Shown here piece after piece: positions 7,437-16,144 of a DNA stretch of 27,469 bases; the stretch's first letter is position 1; each line of letters begins with the position of its first letter. The notes beneath the pieces are model-generated. The model worked only from the letters and a program-made list of their open reading frames with translations. It was not told the origin of the DNA and ran no database searches. The translations under genes and the position numbers were made by a program. The stretch is from a virus. The stretch spans positions 1 through 27,469 of IMG/VR virus record IMGVR_UViG_3300032249_000432; one strand, 5' to 3'.

Positions 7437-8174
7437 ATGGCGATCCCAGTTTCAGAACTTCAAAAGATCGCACCTAGCTCGGTGATCGAGCTATTTGAGT
7501 TGCAGCTGGTCACCGCGTTGCATGGCAGCAGCACGGTCTACCGTTTCCATGCGGGCAGCAACATGAACGCCAACGGTGAACTGGTATGGGACAGCAATTC
7601 ATACCAGCGGCTGCCGCTTGAGATGGATGGGTTTGAGTACAGCGGCAATGGTCAGTTGCCACGACCCAAGATCAAGGTCAGCAACGTGCTCGGCACGATG
7701 AGCACCATCCTGGCAACAGTCAACGCGGTGACGCCAAACAACGATCTAGCCGGCGCCAAGCTGACTCGGATCCGCACGATGGCCCGCTACATCGATGGCG
7801 CTAATTTCACTGGTGGCACCAATCCCTACGGCACGCCAGACCCGACCGCGGAGTTCCCGCGGGAGATCTATTACCTGAGCCGCAAGTCAGCTGAGAACCG
7901 GCAACTGGTCGAATGGGAATGTGCCGCAGCATTTGACTTGGCTGGTGTCCGCGGACCAAAGCGGCAGTGCATCAGCAGCATTTGCCAATGGGTCTATCGC
8001 TCAACTGAATGCGGCTACACCGGCAGCAACTACTGGAACGCCAGCGATCAGCCTGTCGCAACCTTGGCATTGGATGTTTGCGGCAAGCGGCTCGACAGCT
8101 GCAAACTACGGTTTGGATCGACCGGCTCGCTGCCGTTCGGATCCTTCCCTGGCATCGGAGCATTTACCTCATGA
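7437..8174 (+). CDS. minor tail protein, lambda gpL-like, probable Fe-S protein
   Basis: A 245-residue tail tip protein. The N-terminal two thirds are the Phage_tail_L beta domain ([20 protein letters not shown], then [20 protein letters not shown], and [20 protein letters not shown]). The C-terminus holds cysteines at 162, 178, 183, 192, 215 and 222; C183/C192 and C215/C222 are 9 and 7 apart with 23 between the pairs. From memory that is the spacing of the four cysteines that hold a [4Fe-4S] cluster in lambda gpL. The flanking [15 protein letters not shown] is conserved in the family. The stop overlaps the gpK start as ATGA (8171-8174). Confidence 0.88.
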   Translation: MAIPVSELQKIAPSSVIELFELQLVTALHGSSTVYRFHAGSNMNANGELVWDSNSYQRLPLEMDGFEYSGNGQLPRPKIKVSNVLGTMSTILATVNAVTPNNDLAGAKLTRIRTMARYIDGANFTGGTNPYGTPDPTAEFPREIYYLSRKSAENRQLVEWECAAAFDLAGVRGPKRQCISSICQWVYRSTECGYTGSNYWNASDQPVATLALDVCGKRLDSCKLRFGSTGSLPFGSFPGIGAFTS

Positions 8175-8890
8175 GTTGGCGCGACTCGGCAATGGATCAC
8201 GCCAAAGGCGAGGACCCGCGCGAGGCGTGTGGGTTGGTTGTGGTGGTCAAAGGCCGGCGGCGCTATTGGCCATGTCAGAACCTGGCAACCGATGGCGATC
8301 AGTTCATCATGGATCCGACCGACTTCGCCGCGGCCGAAGATGCCGGCGAGATTGAGGCGATCTTTCACAGCCATCCGATCACACCAGCAGAACCCAGCCA
8401 GGCCGATCTGCTCAGCATCGAGATCAGCGGGTTGCCGTGGCACATCTGCAACCCAAAGACTGGGGCCTGGTCAGAGACCGCGCCAAGCGGCTACAAGGCG
8501 CCACTGATTGGTCGCGAGTGGGTCTGGGCGGTTGCCGACTGTTGGACGCTGGTCCGCGACTGGTACGGCGAGCATGGCATTGACCTGCCGGATTGGCCGC
8601 GACCGATCACACCAGCGGAGTTTGAGGCGGCGCCTCAGTTCGATCAGTTCTGGCGTGATGCAGGGTTCAGCGAGTTGCTGCCTGATGAAGACCTGCAATT
8701 TGGGGATGCCTTGCTGATGAGTATCGAAGGCCAAGGGTTGAACCACGTCGGCGTCTACATCGGCGACCAGCTGGTGTTGCATCATTTGCGTGGTCGGCTG
8801 AGTAGCCGTGATCTTTACGGCGGCTGGCTGCAGAAATGCACAGGCCGGCGTCTGCGGCATGAAGCCGCAGATACACTGATAACAGGCTGA
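8171..8890 (+). CDS. tail tip assembly protein, lambda gpK-like: JAB metalloprotease plus NlpC/P60 domain
   Basis: A 239-residue protein from ATG 8171, which overlaps the gpL stop; an upstream in-frame ATG lies inside gpL and is rejected. Residues about 1-110 form a JAB/MPN domain with the JAMM set in order: E18 (REACGL), H66 and H68 (FHSHP), S76 and D79. Residues 115-239 form an NlpC/P60 cell-wall hydrolase domain with the nucleophile C124 ([11 protein letters not shown]), H192 (NHVGVYIG) and a downstream LVLHHLRG. In lambda gpK works in tail tip assembly and its NlpC/P60 part may cut peptidoglycan during DNA entry. All key residues look intact. Confidence 0.88.
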   Translation: MSWRDSAMDHAKGEDPREACGLVVVVKGRRRYWPCQNLATDGDQFIMDPTDFAAAEDAGEIEAIFHSHPITPAEPSQADLLSIEISGLPWHICNPKTGAWSETAPSGYKAPLIGREWVWAVADCWTLVRDWYGEHGIDLPDWPRPITPAEFEAAPQFDQFWRDAGFSELLPDEDLQFGDALLMSIEGQGLNHVGVYIGDQLVLHHLRGRLSSRDLYGGWLQKCTGRRLRHEAADTLITG

Positions 8891-8898
8891 CGCTGGCC

Positions 8899-9501
8899 AT
8901 GTTGCGCGAGATCCGACTTTATGGACAGCTTGCCAAGTTCGTAGGGAAGCGTCGTTTCCTGGCGGCTGTAGACACCGCAGGAGAAGCCGTCAGATTTTTG
9001 ATCGCCAACTTCCCTGGAATTGAGGCACACATCAGCGAACCTGGCCGGTATTACCGAGTAAAGGTGGGCGATCACGCCATTGATGGCGAGGACTTGCATG
9101 GTCCAGTTGGCGGTAACGCGATCAGCATTGTTCCAGTGATCGGTGGGGCTGGTGCTGTTGGCAAAATCTTGGCTGGGGTTGCGCTGGTTGCGCTGGCAAT
9201 TTTTGTCCCAGGGTTGGGATTGGGGCTTGCTGGTTCGATTGTCACCGGGGTGGGTCTGCTTGGGGGCTCGTTGATCCTTGGGGGTGTGAGCCAGCTACTG
9301 ACGCCAACGTCAACGATTGCGCAGTCGGATACCAACAGCGGCACAATGGAGACGGAGCTTGATCCGCAAAAATCCTATAGCTTTAGCGGCATACAAAACA
9401 CCAGCCGTCAAGGTGTGCCCGTGCCGATCGTTTATGGCGAGACGATCATCGGCTCGGTTGTGATCTCGGCCGGTATCGACACTGTGCAGGTGGACGCATG
9501 A
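8899..9501 (+). CDS. tail assembly protein, lambda gpI-like
   Basis: A 200-residue protein of the Lambda_tail_I family. The N-terminus has a ubiquitin-like fold (MLREIRLYGQLAKFVGKRRF, then DTAGEAVRFLIANFPG and YYRVKVGD) and the linker has GGNAISIVPVIGGAG. Residues about 90-135 are strongly hydrophobic and Gly-rich (VALVALAIFVPGLGLGLAG), which the family shows as well. The C-terminal part (SYSFSGIQNTSRQGVPVPIV followed by YGE) is the conserved tail that leads into J. gpI helps build the tail tip and is usually removed before virion completion. The stop overlaps the J start by four bases. Confidence 0.87.
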   Translation: MLREIRLYGQLAKFVGKRRFLAAVDTAGEAVRFLIANFPGIEAHISEPGRYYRVKVGDHAIDGEDLHGPVGGNAISIVPVIGGAGAVGKILAGVALVALAIFVPGLGLGLAGSIVTGVGLLGGSLILGGVSQLLTPTSTIAQSDTNSGTMETELDPQKSYSFSGIQNTSRQGVPVPIVYGETIIGSVVISAGIDTVQVDA

Positions 9502-12500
9502 GCGATCTTATCCGCGGTTCTGGTGGTGGTGGAGGCAAGCAACAAACAGTTGTCCAGCAGGTAGCAGCGCCAGCCCGGACACCAGTTCGCGATGCTGACA
9601 GCCTGGCGTCAAAGCAGTTCGGCACCTTTGTCGATCTGCTTAGCGAAGGCGAGATCGAAGGCTTCCCATCAGCTCGGGCCTACACCCGCGGCGATGCCAA
9701 CTACAACCGCGCCCTGTTGAAGGACATATTCCTCAATGGCACGCAGATCCTGCGGCAAGGTGCAGATGCGACCGGACCGCAGGCGGCTGATTACAACTTC
9801 CAAAACATCACAGTTGATGCGCGCTATGGCACGCAAGCGCAGACCTACATCCCTGGCTTCTCAGATGTCGAGGATGAGATCAGCGTCAACACGATTGTTC
9901 AGCAAGCATCGCCACTGACTCGCACCGTTACAGACAGCAATGTCAATGCCGTTCGGGTGACCGTTACCCTGCCGCGGCTTGAACGGTTCACAGACGAAGG
10001 CGACATCTATGGCACCAGCGTCAACCTGCGCATCCAGGTGCAGTACAACGGCGGTGGTTACACCACCGTGATTGATGACACAATCACCGGCCGCACAGCT
10101 GACCAGTATCAGCGCGACTACAAGATCAGCATTGGCGGGTCATTCCCAGTTGATGTGCGCGTTGTGCGCGTCACTGATGACAGCATCACCAGCCAGCTGC
10201 AAAATGAATTGTATTGGTCGAGCTACACCGAGATCATTGAGCAGAAATTGCGCTACCCAAACAGCGCAATTATGGCGCTGCGTTTTGATGCGGAACAATT
10301 CAGCAGTATTCCGAATCGCACCTTCCGGGTCCGCGGGGTCAAAGTACAGATCCCGAACAACGGCACCGTCAACGCCACCACCGGCGCGATCAGTTACGCC
10401 GGCGTTTGGAATGGCACTTTTGCAGCAGCGACCTGGACGAGTGACCCGGCCTGGATTCTGTATGACCTGCTCACATCCACGCGCTACGGCTTCGGCGATC
10501 ACATCACCGCCAGCCAACTGGATAAGTTCGCTTTTTATTCCGCGTCGCAGTATTGCGGCACGCTGGTCAGCGATGGCTTCGGCGGCACCGAGCCACGCTT
10601 CAGCTGCAATGCACTGATCCAAAACCAGGAAGAGGCATACAAGCTGATCAACGATTTGTGCAGCGTCATGCGCACAATGCCGTACTGGTCAACCGGTGCG
10701 CTCACGATTAGCCAAGACAAGCCCACCGACGCCAGCTACCTGTTCACGCTGGCCAACGTCAGCGAGGACGGATTCAGATACACCGGCTCTGATCTCAAGA
10801 CGCGGCACACGGTTGCGGTGGTCAGCTACCTGGACATGACCACCCAGGAGTTGGCTTATGAGGTGGTCGAGGACACGGCTGCAATTGCGAAGTACGGCGT
10901 TGTCACTATCAACCTGAAAGCATTTGCCTGCACCAGCCGCGGCCAGGCATCCCGACTGGGTTCATGGTTACTCTATTCAGAGGGCTACGAAACAGAGGTT
11001 GTCGAGTTCAAGGCATCGATTGATGCCGGTGTGCTGGTGCGTCCGGGTGCCGTGATCTCGATTGCCGATCCGGTCAAGTCCGGCGTGCGCCGAGGTGGGC
11101 GCATTGCGGCGGCAACTACCACCACTATCACGGTGGACGACACCACCGAGACAAGCCTGCCAACCACTGGAAGTGCAACGATCTCGGTGTTAATGCCTGA
11201 TGGCACAGTCGAGACCAAGGCGATCACTGGCATTGCTGGCGCCGTTGTGACGGTCTCGTCAGCATTCAGCGTGGCGCCGAACGTAAACAGCATCTGGGTC
11301 ATCAACAACTCAACCATCAATACCAGCCTTTGGCGCGTGTTGAACGTTGGCGAGACCGATCAGGCGCAATACGAAATCACGGCGCTGGCGTATGACGCAA
11401 GCAAATACAACTATGTCGAACGCGGCGCAGCGCTGCAGCCGCGGGTGATCACGCAGTTGAACCAGCCGCCAATCGCGCCCAATGGTCTGTCAGCCAGCGA
11501 GACCTTTTACGAATCGCAAGGCCAGGCCAAGGTCAAGATCATCACGAGCTGGAACAGCGTCCCAGGCGTCAGCCAATATCGCGTGCAATACCGGCAAAGC
11601 GAAGGCAACTGGACAAGCGTAGTGGTCCCAAGAACTGACTACGAAATCCTGGACTCCGTAGCCGATACCTACACAATCAACGTCTACAGCTTGAACGGCG
11701 CCAACACGCCAAGCAGTCAGCCGGCAGTGTTGACCTTTGCAGCGGTCGGCAAGACCGCAGTCCCGGGCAATGTGCAGGAGCTGACCTTTGAAGCGATCAA
11801 TGCTAACTCGGGGCGACTGCGGTGGGCGCCAACACTTGACCTGGACGTGAAGATTGGCGGTCGCGTTCACATCCGTCACACCAGCCTGACGAATGGCACC
11901 GGGACATGGAGCAACAGCGTCGATCTGATCGAGGCCAAATCGGGCAGCGCTACCGAAGCAATCATTCCCTTGGTTGAGGGCGAGATCCTGGTCAAGTTTG
12001 AGGATGACGGCGGCCGACAATCAGCAACTGAGACCAGTGTCATCATCGACTTCCCCGACGCGCTTGGCCGGCTGCTAGTGCAGTCAAGGCGCGAGGATGC
12101 CGATGCCCCGCCATTTCAAGGCAGCAAGACCAACTGCTTTTACAGCGACGAATATGACGCGCTTACCATCGATGGCACCCAGCTATTTGATTCCGTAGCA
12201 AATCTGGATCTACTCCCAGTCATGGATGTCATGGGTCCCGTGGCCACCAGCGGGACCTATGAGTTCGCCAACACGCTTGATCTGGGCGCGGCATACAGCT
12301 TGGACCTGAAGCGGTTTTTCGTCACCCGTGGCCACTTCCCAAGCGATCTGATCGACAGCCGCATTGCATTGGTTGATGATTGGTACGATTGGGATGGCGC
12401 TGCATCGTCAGCCGTCAATGCCAAGATGTATTTGCGCAGCACCAACGATAATCCGACTGGCTCCCCCACATGGTCTGCATGGCAGGAGTTCGTCAATGGC

Positions 12501-12881
12501 ACGTTTAAGGCACGCGCATTTCAGTTCAAGACTGAGCTGACGAGCACCGATCCAGGCCAGAACATCCTGATCGACGAGTTGGGCTATGAGGCAACCTTCC
12601 AGCGACGTCAGGATCAAAGCGTTGGCAGCATCGCCAGCGGCGCCGGCGCAAAGACGGTTATCTTTGATAAGCCGTTCTTCGCTGGCACAGCCTCCCTGGG
12701 TGGCGTCAATAGCAGCCTGCCAAGCGTGGGCATTACTGCGCAGAACATGGCTGCTGGCGACTATTTCACGATGGACAGCGTGGCAGGCAACCAGTTTGTG
12801 GTGACCTTCCGCAACAGCGGCGGCACTGCAATCGACCGCAATTTTGCCTGGTCCGCTGTCGGTTATGGAAAAGGGGCTTGA
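9498..12881 (+). CDS. tip attachment / host specificity protein, lambda gpJ-like
   Basis: A 1127-residue protein forming the central tail tip and contacting the receptor. Similarity to lambda J is easily seen along the first 640 residues: FVDLLSEGEIEGFPSA near 45, DQLQ/ELYWSSYTEIIEQ-type motifs near 235, DGFGGTEPRFSCNALI near 355, YWSTGALTISQDKPTDASY near 395 and AFACTSRGQASRLGSWLLYS near 475. Fibronectin type III-like domains follow at about 655-750 and 750-855. The last 270 residues (from about 857) differ from lambda and should carry the host-specific part; they include a discoidin-like beta region and an H-type collar ending in FAWSAVGYG. The gene overlaps gpI by four bases and ends 34 bases before the fibre gene. 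Confidence 0.92.
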   Translation: MSDLIRGSGGGGGKQQTVVQQVAAPARTPVRDADSLASKQFGTFVDLLSEGEIEGFPSARAYTRGDANYNRALLKDIFLNGTQILRQGADATGPQAADYNFQNITVDARYGTQAQTYIPGFSDVEDEISVNTIVQQASPLTRTVTDSNVNAVRVTVTLPRLERFTDEGDIYGTSVNLRIQVQYNGGGYTTVIDDTITGRTADQYQRDYKISIGGSFPVDVRVVRVTDDSITSQLQNELYWSSYTEIIEQKLRYPNSAIMALRFDAEQFSSIPNRTFRVRGVKVQIPNNGTVNATTGAISYAGVWNGTFAAATWTSDPAWILYDLLTSTRYGFGDHITASQLDKFAFYSASQYCGTLVSDGFGGTEPRFSCNALIQNQEEAYKLINDLCSVMRTMPYWSTGALTISQDKPTDASYLFTLANVSEDGFRYTGSDLKTRHTVAVVSYLDMTTQELAYEVVEDTAAIAKYGVVTINLKAFACTSRGQASRLGSWLLYSEGYETEVVEFKASIDAGVLVRPGAVISIADPVKSGVRRGGRIAAATTTTITVDDTTETSLPTTGSATISVLMPDGTVETKAITGIAGAVVTVSSAFSVAPNVNSIWVINNSTINTSLWRVLNVGETDQAQYEITALAYDASKYNYVERGAALQPRVITQLNQPPIAPNGLSASETFYESQGQAKVKIITSWNSVPGVSQYRVQYRQSEGNWTSVVVPRTDYEILDSVADTYTINVYSLNGANTPSSQPAVLTFAAVGKTAVPGNVQELTFEAINANSGRLRWAPTLDLDVKIGGRVHIRHTSLTNGTGTWSNSVDLIEAKSGSATEAIIPLVEGEILVKFEDDGGRQSATETSVIIDFPDALGRLLVQSRREDADAPPFQGSKTNCFYSDEYDALTIDGTQLFDSVANLDLLPVMDVMGPVATSGTYEFANTLDLGAAYSLDLKRFFVTRGHFPSDLIDSRIALVDDWYDWDGAASSAVNAKMYLRSTNDNPTGSPTWSAWQEFVNGTFKARAFQFKTELTSTDPGQNILIDELGYEATFQRRQDQSVGSIASGAGAKTVIFDKPFFAGTASLGGVNSSLPSVGITAQNMAAGDYFTMDSVAGNQFVVTFRNSGGTAIDRNFAWSAVGYGKGA

Positions 12882-12905
12882 TCCCTGCCAGAATTGACCT
12901 ATTAT
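12878..12905 (+). promoter_or_regulatory. possible sigma70-type promoter before the fibre cassette
   Basis: TTGATC at 12878-12883 and TATTAT at 12900-12905 are 16 bases apart, and the ATG at 12916 is only ten bases past the -10 box. If used, the transcript would be nearly leaderless. The gap of 34 bases is larger than at most other late junctions, which fits a separate transcription start. The -35 match is weak and the -35 overlaps the J stop. Confidence 0.3.
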
Positions 12906-12915
12906 CTGACTCATC

Positions 12916-13917
12916 ATGGCCCAACACGATTACGTCATCGCCAACGGCACTGGTGCCGCTGTTCGTTCTGACCTGAACAACGGCCTCGCCGCGATCGTCA
13001 GCCAGAACAGCGGGGCCACTGAACCGGCAGTGATGTATGCGTATCAGTGGTGGGCTGATACGACCACCGGACTGCTCAAGATCCGCAATGCGGCCAACAA
13101 CGCATGGGTGACCATTGGCACGCTAGCCAATGCAAATCTAGGGCTGGCAACGCTGGCTAGTCCGACTTTTACCGGCACGGTCACCATCCCAGCAGGCGCA
13201 AGTATCTCTGGCTTTGCGCCACTGGCCTCGCCAACATTCACCGGCACGGTCACCATCCCGGCAGGCGCGAGCATCTCCGGGTTTGCACCACTGGCTAGCC
13301 CGACCCTGACAGGTACGCCATCAGCCCCTACTGCAGCAGCTGGCACAAATACAACGCAACTGGCAACCACGGCTTTTGTGCTGGCTAACACCGTTCCAGC
13401 TGGAGCTATTGACTATTTTGCAATGTCTACGGCCCCAACCGGCTACCTTAAGGCTAACGGCGCAGCAATAAGTAGGACAACATATGCAACATTGTTTTCG
13501 GCTATTGGAACGACCTATGGCGCAGGCGATGGCAGTACAACTTTCACCTTGCCGGACCTGCGGGGCGAGTTTATTAGGAGCTGGGCTGATGGTAGAGCAG
13601 TAGACACCGGAAGAACATTCGCCAGTTTCCAAGACCAGGCATACCTAAGCCACAATCACGGCGTTAATGATCCTGGGCACAATCACGGCATAAGTGATCC
13701 TGGGCACGCCCACCGTTGGGGTACTGATGACAATGGTGGTGCTGGTGGGGGTGGCAATCCTGATGCCAATGGTGGTACTGATTGGAAAGCATTCACGGAA
13801 GGTGCAGGCACTGGCATTAGCATCAATGGCAGCGGAACTGGCGTAAGCATCCAAAGCAATGGCGGCAGCGAAACCCGCCCGCGCAACATTGCCCTCCTCG
13901 CCTGCATTAAGTTCTGA
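12916..13917 (+). CDS. tail fibre with two 23-residue repeats, collar domain and HxH metal-site repeats
   Basis: A 333-residue fibre. Residues about 80-126 are two near-identical 23-residue repeats (SPTFTGTVTIPAGASISGF core) plus a third diverged unit that leads into TTQLATTAFV, a motif that closes many fibre shafts. A phage tail collar domain follows at about 165-215: PTGYLKANGAAISRTTYATL, then FSAIGTTYGAGDGSTTFTLP and DLRGEFIRSWADG. The tip region has HNHG-x-x-D-P-G twice and then HAHRWG, HxH motifs that bind metal ions along the axis of trimeric fibres such as T4 gp37. The end (ETRPRNIALLACIKF) is the normal collar-family terminus. Expected to be a trimer at the distal tail. Confidence 0.85.
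   Translation: MAQHDYVIANGTGAAVRSDLNNGLAAIVSQNSGATEPAVMYAYQWWADTTTGLLKIRNAANNAWVTIGTLANANLGLATLASPTFTGTVTIPAGASISGFAPLASPTFTGTVTIPAGASISGFAPLASPTLTGTPSAPTAAAGTNTTQLATTAFVLANTVPAGAIDYFAMSTAPTGYLKANGAAISRTTYATLFSAIGTTYGAGDGSTTFTLPDLRGEFIRSWADGRAVDTGRTFASFQDQAYLSHNHGVNDPGHNHGISDPGHAHRWGTDDNGGAGGGGNPDANGGTDWKAFTEGAGTGISINGSGTGVSIQSNGGSETRPRNIALLACIKF
13156..13293 (+). repeat. two tandem 69-bp repeats in the fibre gene
   Basis: Units at 13156-13224 and 13225-13293 encode the same 23 residues; a 20-base core (ACCGGCACGGTCACCATCCC) is identical at 13171 and 13240, and a diverged third unit begins at 13294. The copies differ mainly at third codon positions, so they are not very recent. Repeat number could change by recombination and would change shaft length. 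Confidence 0.85.
13651..13704 (+). repeat. two tandem 27-bp repeats encoding HNHG-type metal motifs
   Basis: Units 13651-13677 and 13678-13704 each encode HNHG-x-x-DPG and differ at only a few positions; a third shorter HAH unit follows at 13705. HxH triads bind iron in trimeric fibre tips of T4 gp37; by analogy this is a metal-stabilised needle. Confidence 0.75.
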
Positions 13918-13919
13918 TC

Positions 13920-14234
13920 ATGAACATCTACCACTTCATTGCTGATACCGGCATCTTCTACGCCAAGGGGGTAGCCGACGAATCACCACTAGAGCCTGGC
14001 GTATTCCTTGTCCCAGCTCACGCCACAACTGTGGCTCCCCCCGTGGTTGCCGATCCTGAGATTGCAGTGTTCAAGGATGGGGCATGGAGTGTTGAAGTAT
14101 TGCCTCCACCTCCCGAGCCCGAGCCCGAGCTGTCATTTGAACCTATCCCCTTGGTTGAACTGACACCTGCTCAGAAGCTTGCGCGGGCTGGGTTGAGCGT
14201 GGATGAACTGAAGGCGCTGCTGGGTCTTGACTGA
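13920..14234 (+). CDS. small fibre-associated protein, possible tail fibre assembly chaperone
   Basis: A 104-residue protein two bases after the fibre stop. The start (MNIYHFIADTGIFYAKGVAD, then SPLEPGVFLVPAHATTVAPP) has the pattern of the N-terminal part of tail fibre assembly proteins, where a short beta motif with 'P-L-x-P-G-x-x-L-x-P-A-x-A-T' recurs, followed by a W that here is GAWSVEVLPP. The middle is Pro/Glu-rich (PPPEPEPELSFEP) and flexible. The C-terminus (ELTPAQKLARAGLSVDELKA then LLGLD) is a short helix seen at the end of many cyanophage-type structural proteins. It would help fold or attach the fibre before it. The next gene starts by a one-base TGATG overlap. Confidence 0.68.
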   Translation: MNIYHFIADTGIFYAKGVADESPLEPGVFLVPAHATTVAPPVVADPEIAVFKDGAWSVEVLPPPPEPEPELSFEPIPLVELTPAQKLARAGLSVDELKALLGLD

Positions 14235-14371
14235 TGGCAGTCCGCGCAAAGGCTGGTGCATCACACATCAGCCACCAGCCGGGACCACCGAAGCTGACCA
14301 ATCAAGGCCAAGGCAAGCGCTCACGCCCTAACCACGGCCGTAAAAAGCGCCGTGGCCAAGGCAAAGGCTAG
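14234..14371 (+). CDS. 45-residue very basic peptide
   Basis: Short gene whose ATG overlaps the previous stop (TGATG); it is too short for common gene callers. The sequence MAVRAKAGASHISHQPGPPK continues through T-N-Q-G-Q-G-K-R-S-R-P to RKKRRGQGKG. It has about 13 Lys or Arg and no Asp or Glu. I recall similar small peptides with a H-x-P-G-P-P-K motif and a basic C-terminus in marine cyanophages. Function unknown: nucleic-acid binding or a virion-associated basic peptide are both possible. Coding is supported by the coupled start, the biased composition and placement in the late operon, not by any database match. Confidence 0.6.
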   Translation: MAVRAKAGASHISHQPGPPKLTNQGQGKRSRPNHGRKKRRGQGKG

Positions 14372-14395
14372 ACTTACACCAAAGCGTTTAACACC

Positions 14396-14737
14396 ATGCC
14401 ATCTGCTGACGAGAGCCTTCAATCAAAACAGTTTGTAACCCTGGACACGCTTACCGCAGCAGGTGTCACTGAAAATGGGTTGAGCTATGGCGCACAGGCA
14501 ATTACCTACCAAGTAACTGTTGCCACTATTGGCACCAACGTTGTAATTCGTTTTGAGGGCAGCCTTGATGGCGTCAGCTACTTCAACTTGGATCAAACCG
14601 ATACTGACACTACAATCACCGCCAATGGCACGACTGGCTATTGCTTAAGTGGGTGCCCTACCAATTATGCTCGTCTTCGTCTGGTAAGCTTTAGCGGTGG
14701 ATCCCCGTCAATATCCACCAAAATAAGCGCCGGTTAA
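14396..14737 (+). CDS. beta-rich structural protein of unknown role
   Basis: A 113-residue protein 24 bases after the basic peptide. It is Thr/Gly/Ser-rich, without membrane segments, and reads as a single beta sandwich: FVTLDTLTAAGVTENG, then TYQVTVATIGTNVVIRFEGS, LDGVSYFNL and YARLRLVSFSGGSPSI. The 'R-F-E-G-S-L-D-G-V-S-Y' strand pair recurs in small phage proteins of unknown function that sit beside fibre genes and resembles a carbohydrate-binding or immunoglobulin-like sandwich. It also recalls in general style the head protein at 1353-1733. Probably a virion accessory or fibre base protein; I cannot name the family. Confidence 0.65.
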   Translation: MPSADESLQSKQFVTLDTLTAAGVTENGLSYGAQAITYQVTVATIGTNVVIRFEGSLDGVSYFNLDQTDTDTTITANGTTGYCLSGCPTNYARLRLVSFSGGSPSISTKISAG

Positions 14738-14741
14738 ATCC

Positions 14742-16118
14742 ATGAAAATTCTTAACGGTGGAGGCAGTGGTGGAGGTGGTGGCGGCACTGTGACAGGCGT
14801 AACTGGTGTTGCACCAATTACTTCAACAGGTGGTACTGCCCCAGCCATTTCAACTAGCCTGGCTACAAACAAACTGCTAGGTCGCGCCACTGCTGGCACG
14901 GGCGTAGCAGAAGAGATTACGCTTGGCACCAACCTTAGTTTTACTGGTACTACGCTCAACGCGACAGGCGGAAGCGGCACCCCTGGCGGTTCTACAACGC
15001 AGGTGCAGTTCAACGACGCTGGCGCCTTTGGTGGCGATGCTGATCTGACGTGGAACAAGACCACCAATGTTCTCGGCATCACGGGTGACGTAAACCTCAG
15101 CGATGGGGGCACCTACACCACCACGCTTCAGACCATCACCCCAACGGCTGCCAGGACAATCAGCTTGCCGGATGCAACTGGAACCGTTGCGTTAGTTGCG
15201 GGGTCTAGCGGGCAACTGCTTTATAACAATGCAGGCGTCAACGCAGGGGCCTCAACGCTGACCTATGACGGCAGCATCCTGACCACCAGCGGGCGGTTCA
15301 TCAATAGCTACAACGCCACCGCATCGAGCCCAGCTAAGTTGTTCACGGGCACCTGGTTCACAGGCGGCACCAGCACCACCACTAAGCCTCAGGTTCTGAT
15401 CGAGCCCACAGGCGCCACCTCTACAGCCTGGTCCACCAATGGCACGGGTCTTGGTGTTAATGCCGCGAGTGGTTTTACGGGGAACCTGCTGGATTTGCAG
15501 GTTAATGGGACAAAGAGTCTAGTTTTTTATAGATCTGGCACATCAAATCTCATTGGCAATGGTCCAACCCAAGCAGATCAATTTGTTGGATGGGTGAATA
15601 ACCTATTTACCGTCAGTCATTACGGAACAAATATAACGTATAACAGTAGCGTGTTTGCGGTAACTGCAAATAGCAGTACGTTCAGTGGATCGGTGACAAT
15701 CGGGGGAGATGTAACTCTTGTTCGCGACGCCGCTGACACCCTCGCCCAGCGTCGCACCACCAACGCCCAAACCTTCCGCGTCTACGGCACCTTCACTGAT
15801 GCCAGCAACCACGTCCGCGCTGCTCTAAGTAGCACCAGCACTGCCGTCACCCTTGCCGCTGAAACTGCTGGAACAGGCGCTGACAACATCCCGCTCAACC
15901 TGACTGCTGCGGGCACCGGCACCATCAAAGTCAACAGCGTGGCCGAGGTGGTTGTATCCAGCACTGTTGCTGGTCTTCCTGCTGCTCCGGTAGTTGGAAT
16001 GCTTACTCGCGTCACTGACGCAACTGCTCCTGTTGTCGGCATGACTGTTGCCGGCGGTGGGGCTGCCGCTGCCCTTGTTTGGTACAACGGCACAAATTGG
16101 TCCGTTATTGGCGTTTAA
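14742..16118 (+). CDS. glycine-rich tail fibre / tail-associated shaft protein
   Basis: A 458-residue protein, low-complexity at the N-terminus (MKILNGGGSGGGGGG then VTGVTGVAPITSTGGTAPAI). It continues with segments that are typical for trimeric phage fibre shafts: LATNKLLGRATAGTGVAEEI, GGSTTQVQFNDAGAFGGDAD, LYNNAGVNAGASTLTYDGSI and SGSVTIGGDVTL. The final 100 residues (AETAGTGADNIPLNLTAAGT then VGMLTRVTDATAPVVGM and LVWYNGTNWSVIGV) match the terminal domain of many uncharacterised fibres. There is no peptidase S74 chaperone at the end, so maturation would be by another route. It is expected to be a second fibre, or a base for the adhesins that follow. Confidence 0.78.
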   Translation: MKILNGGGSGGGGGGTVTGVTGVAPITSTGGTAPAISTSLATNKLLGRATAGTGVAEEITLGTNLSFTGTTLNATGGSGTPGGSTTQVQFNDAGAFGGDADLTWNKTTNVLGITGDVNLSDGGTYTTTLQTITPTAARTISLPDATGTVALVAGSSGQLLYNNAGVNAGASTLTYDGSILTTSGRFINSYNATASSPAKLFTGTWFTGGTSTTTKPQVLIEPTGATSTAWSTNGTGLGVNAASGFTGNLLDLQVNGTKSLVFYRSGTSNLIGNGPTQADQFVGWVNNLFTVSHYGTNITYNSSVFAVTANSSTFSGSVTIGGDVTLVRDAADTLAQRRTTNAQTFRVYGTFTDASNHVRAALSSTSTAVTLAAETAGTGADNIPLNLTAAGTGTIKVNSVAEVVVSSTVAGLPAAPVVGMLTRVTDATAPVVGMTVAGGGAAAALVWYNGTNWSVIGV

Positions 16119-16144
16119 ACTACCCTCACTACCTGGTAACCATC

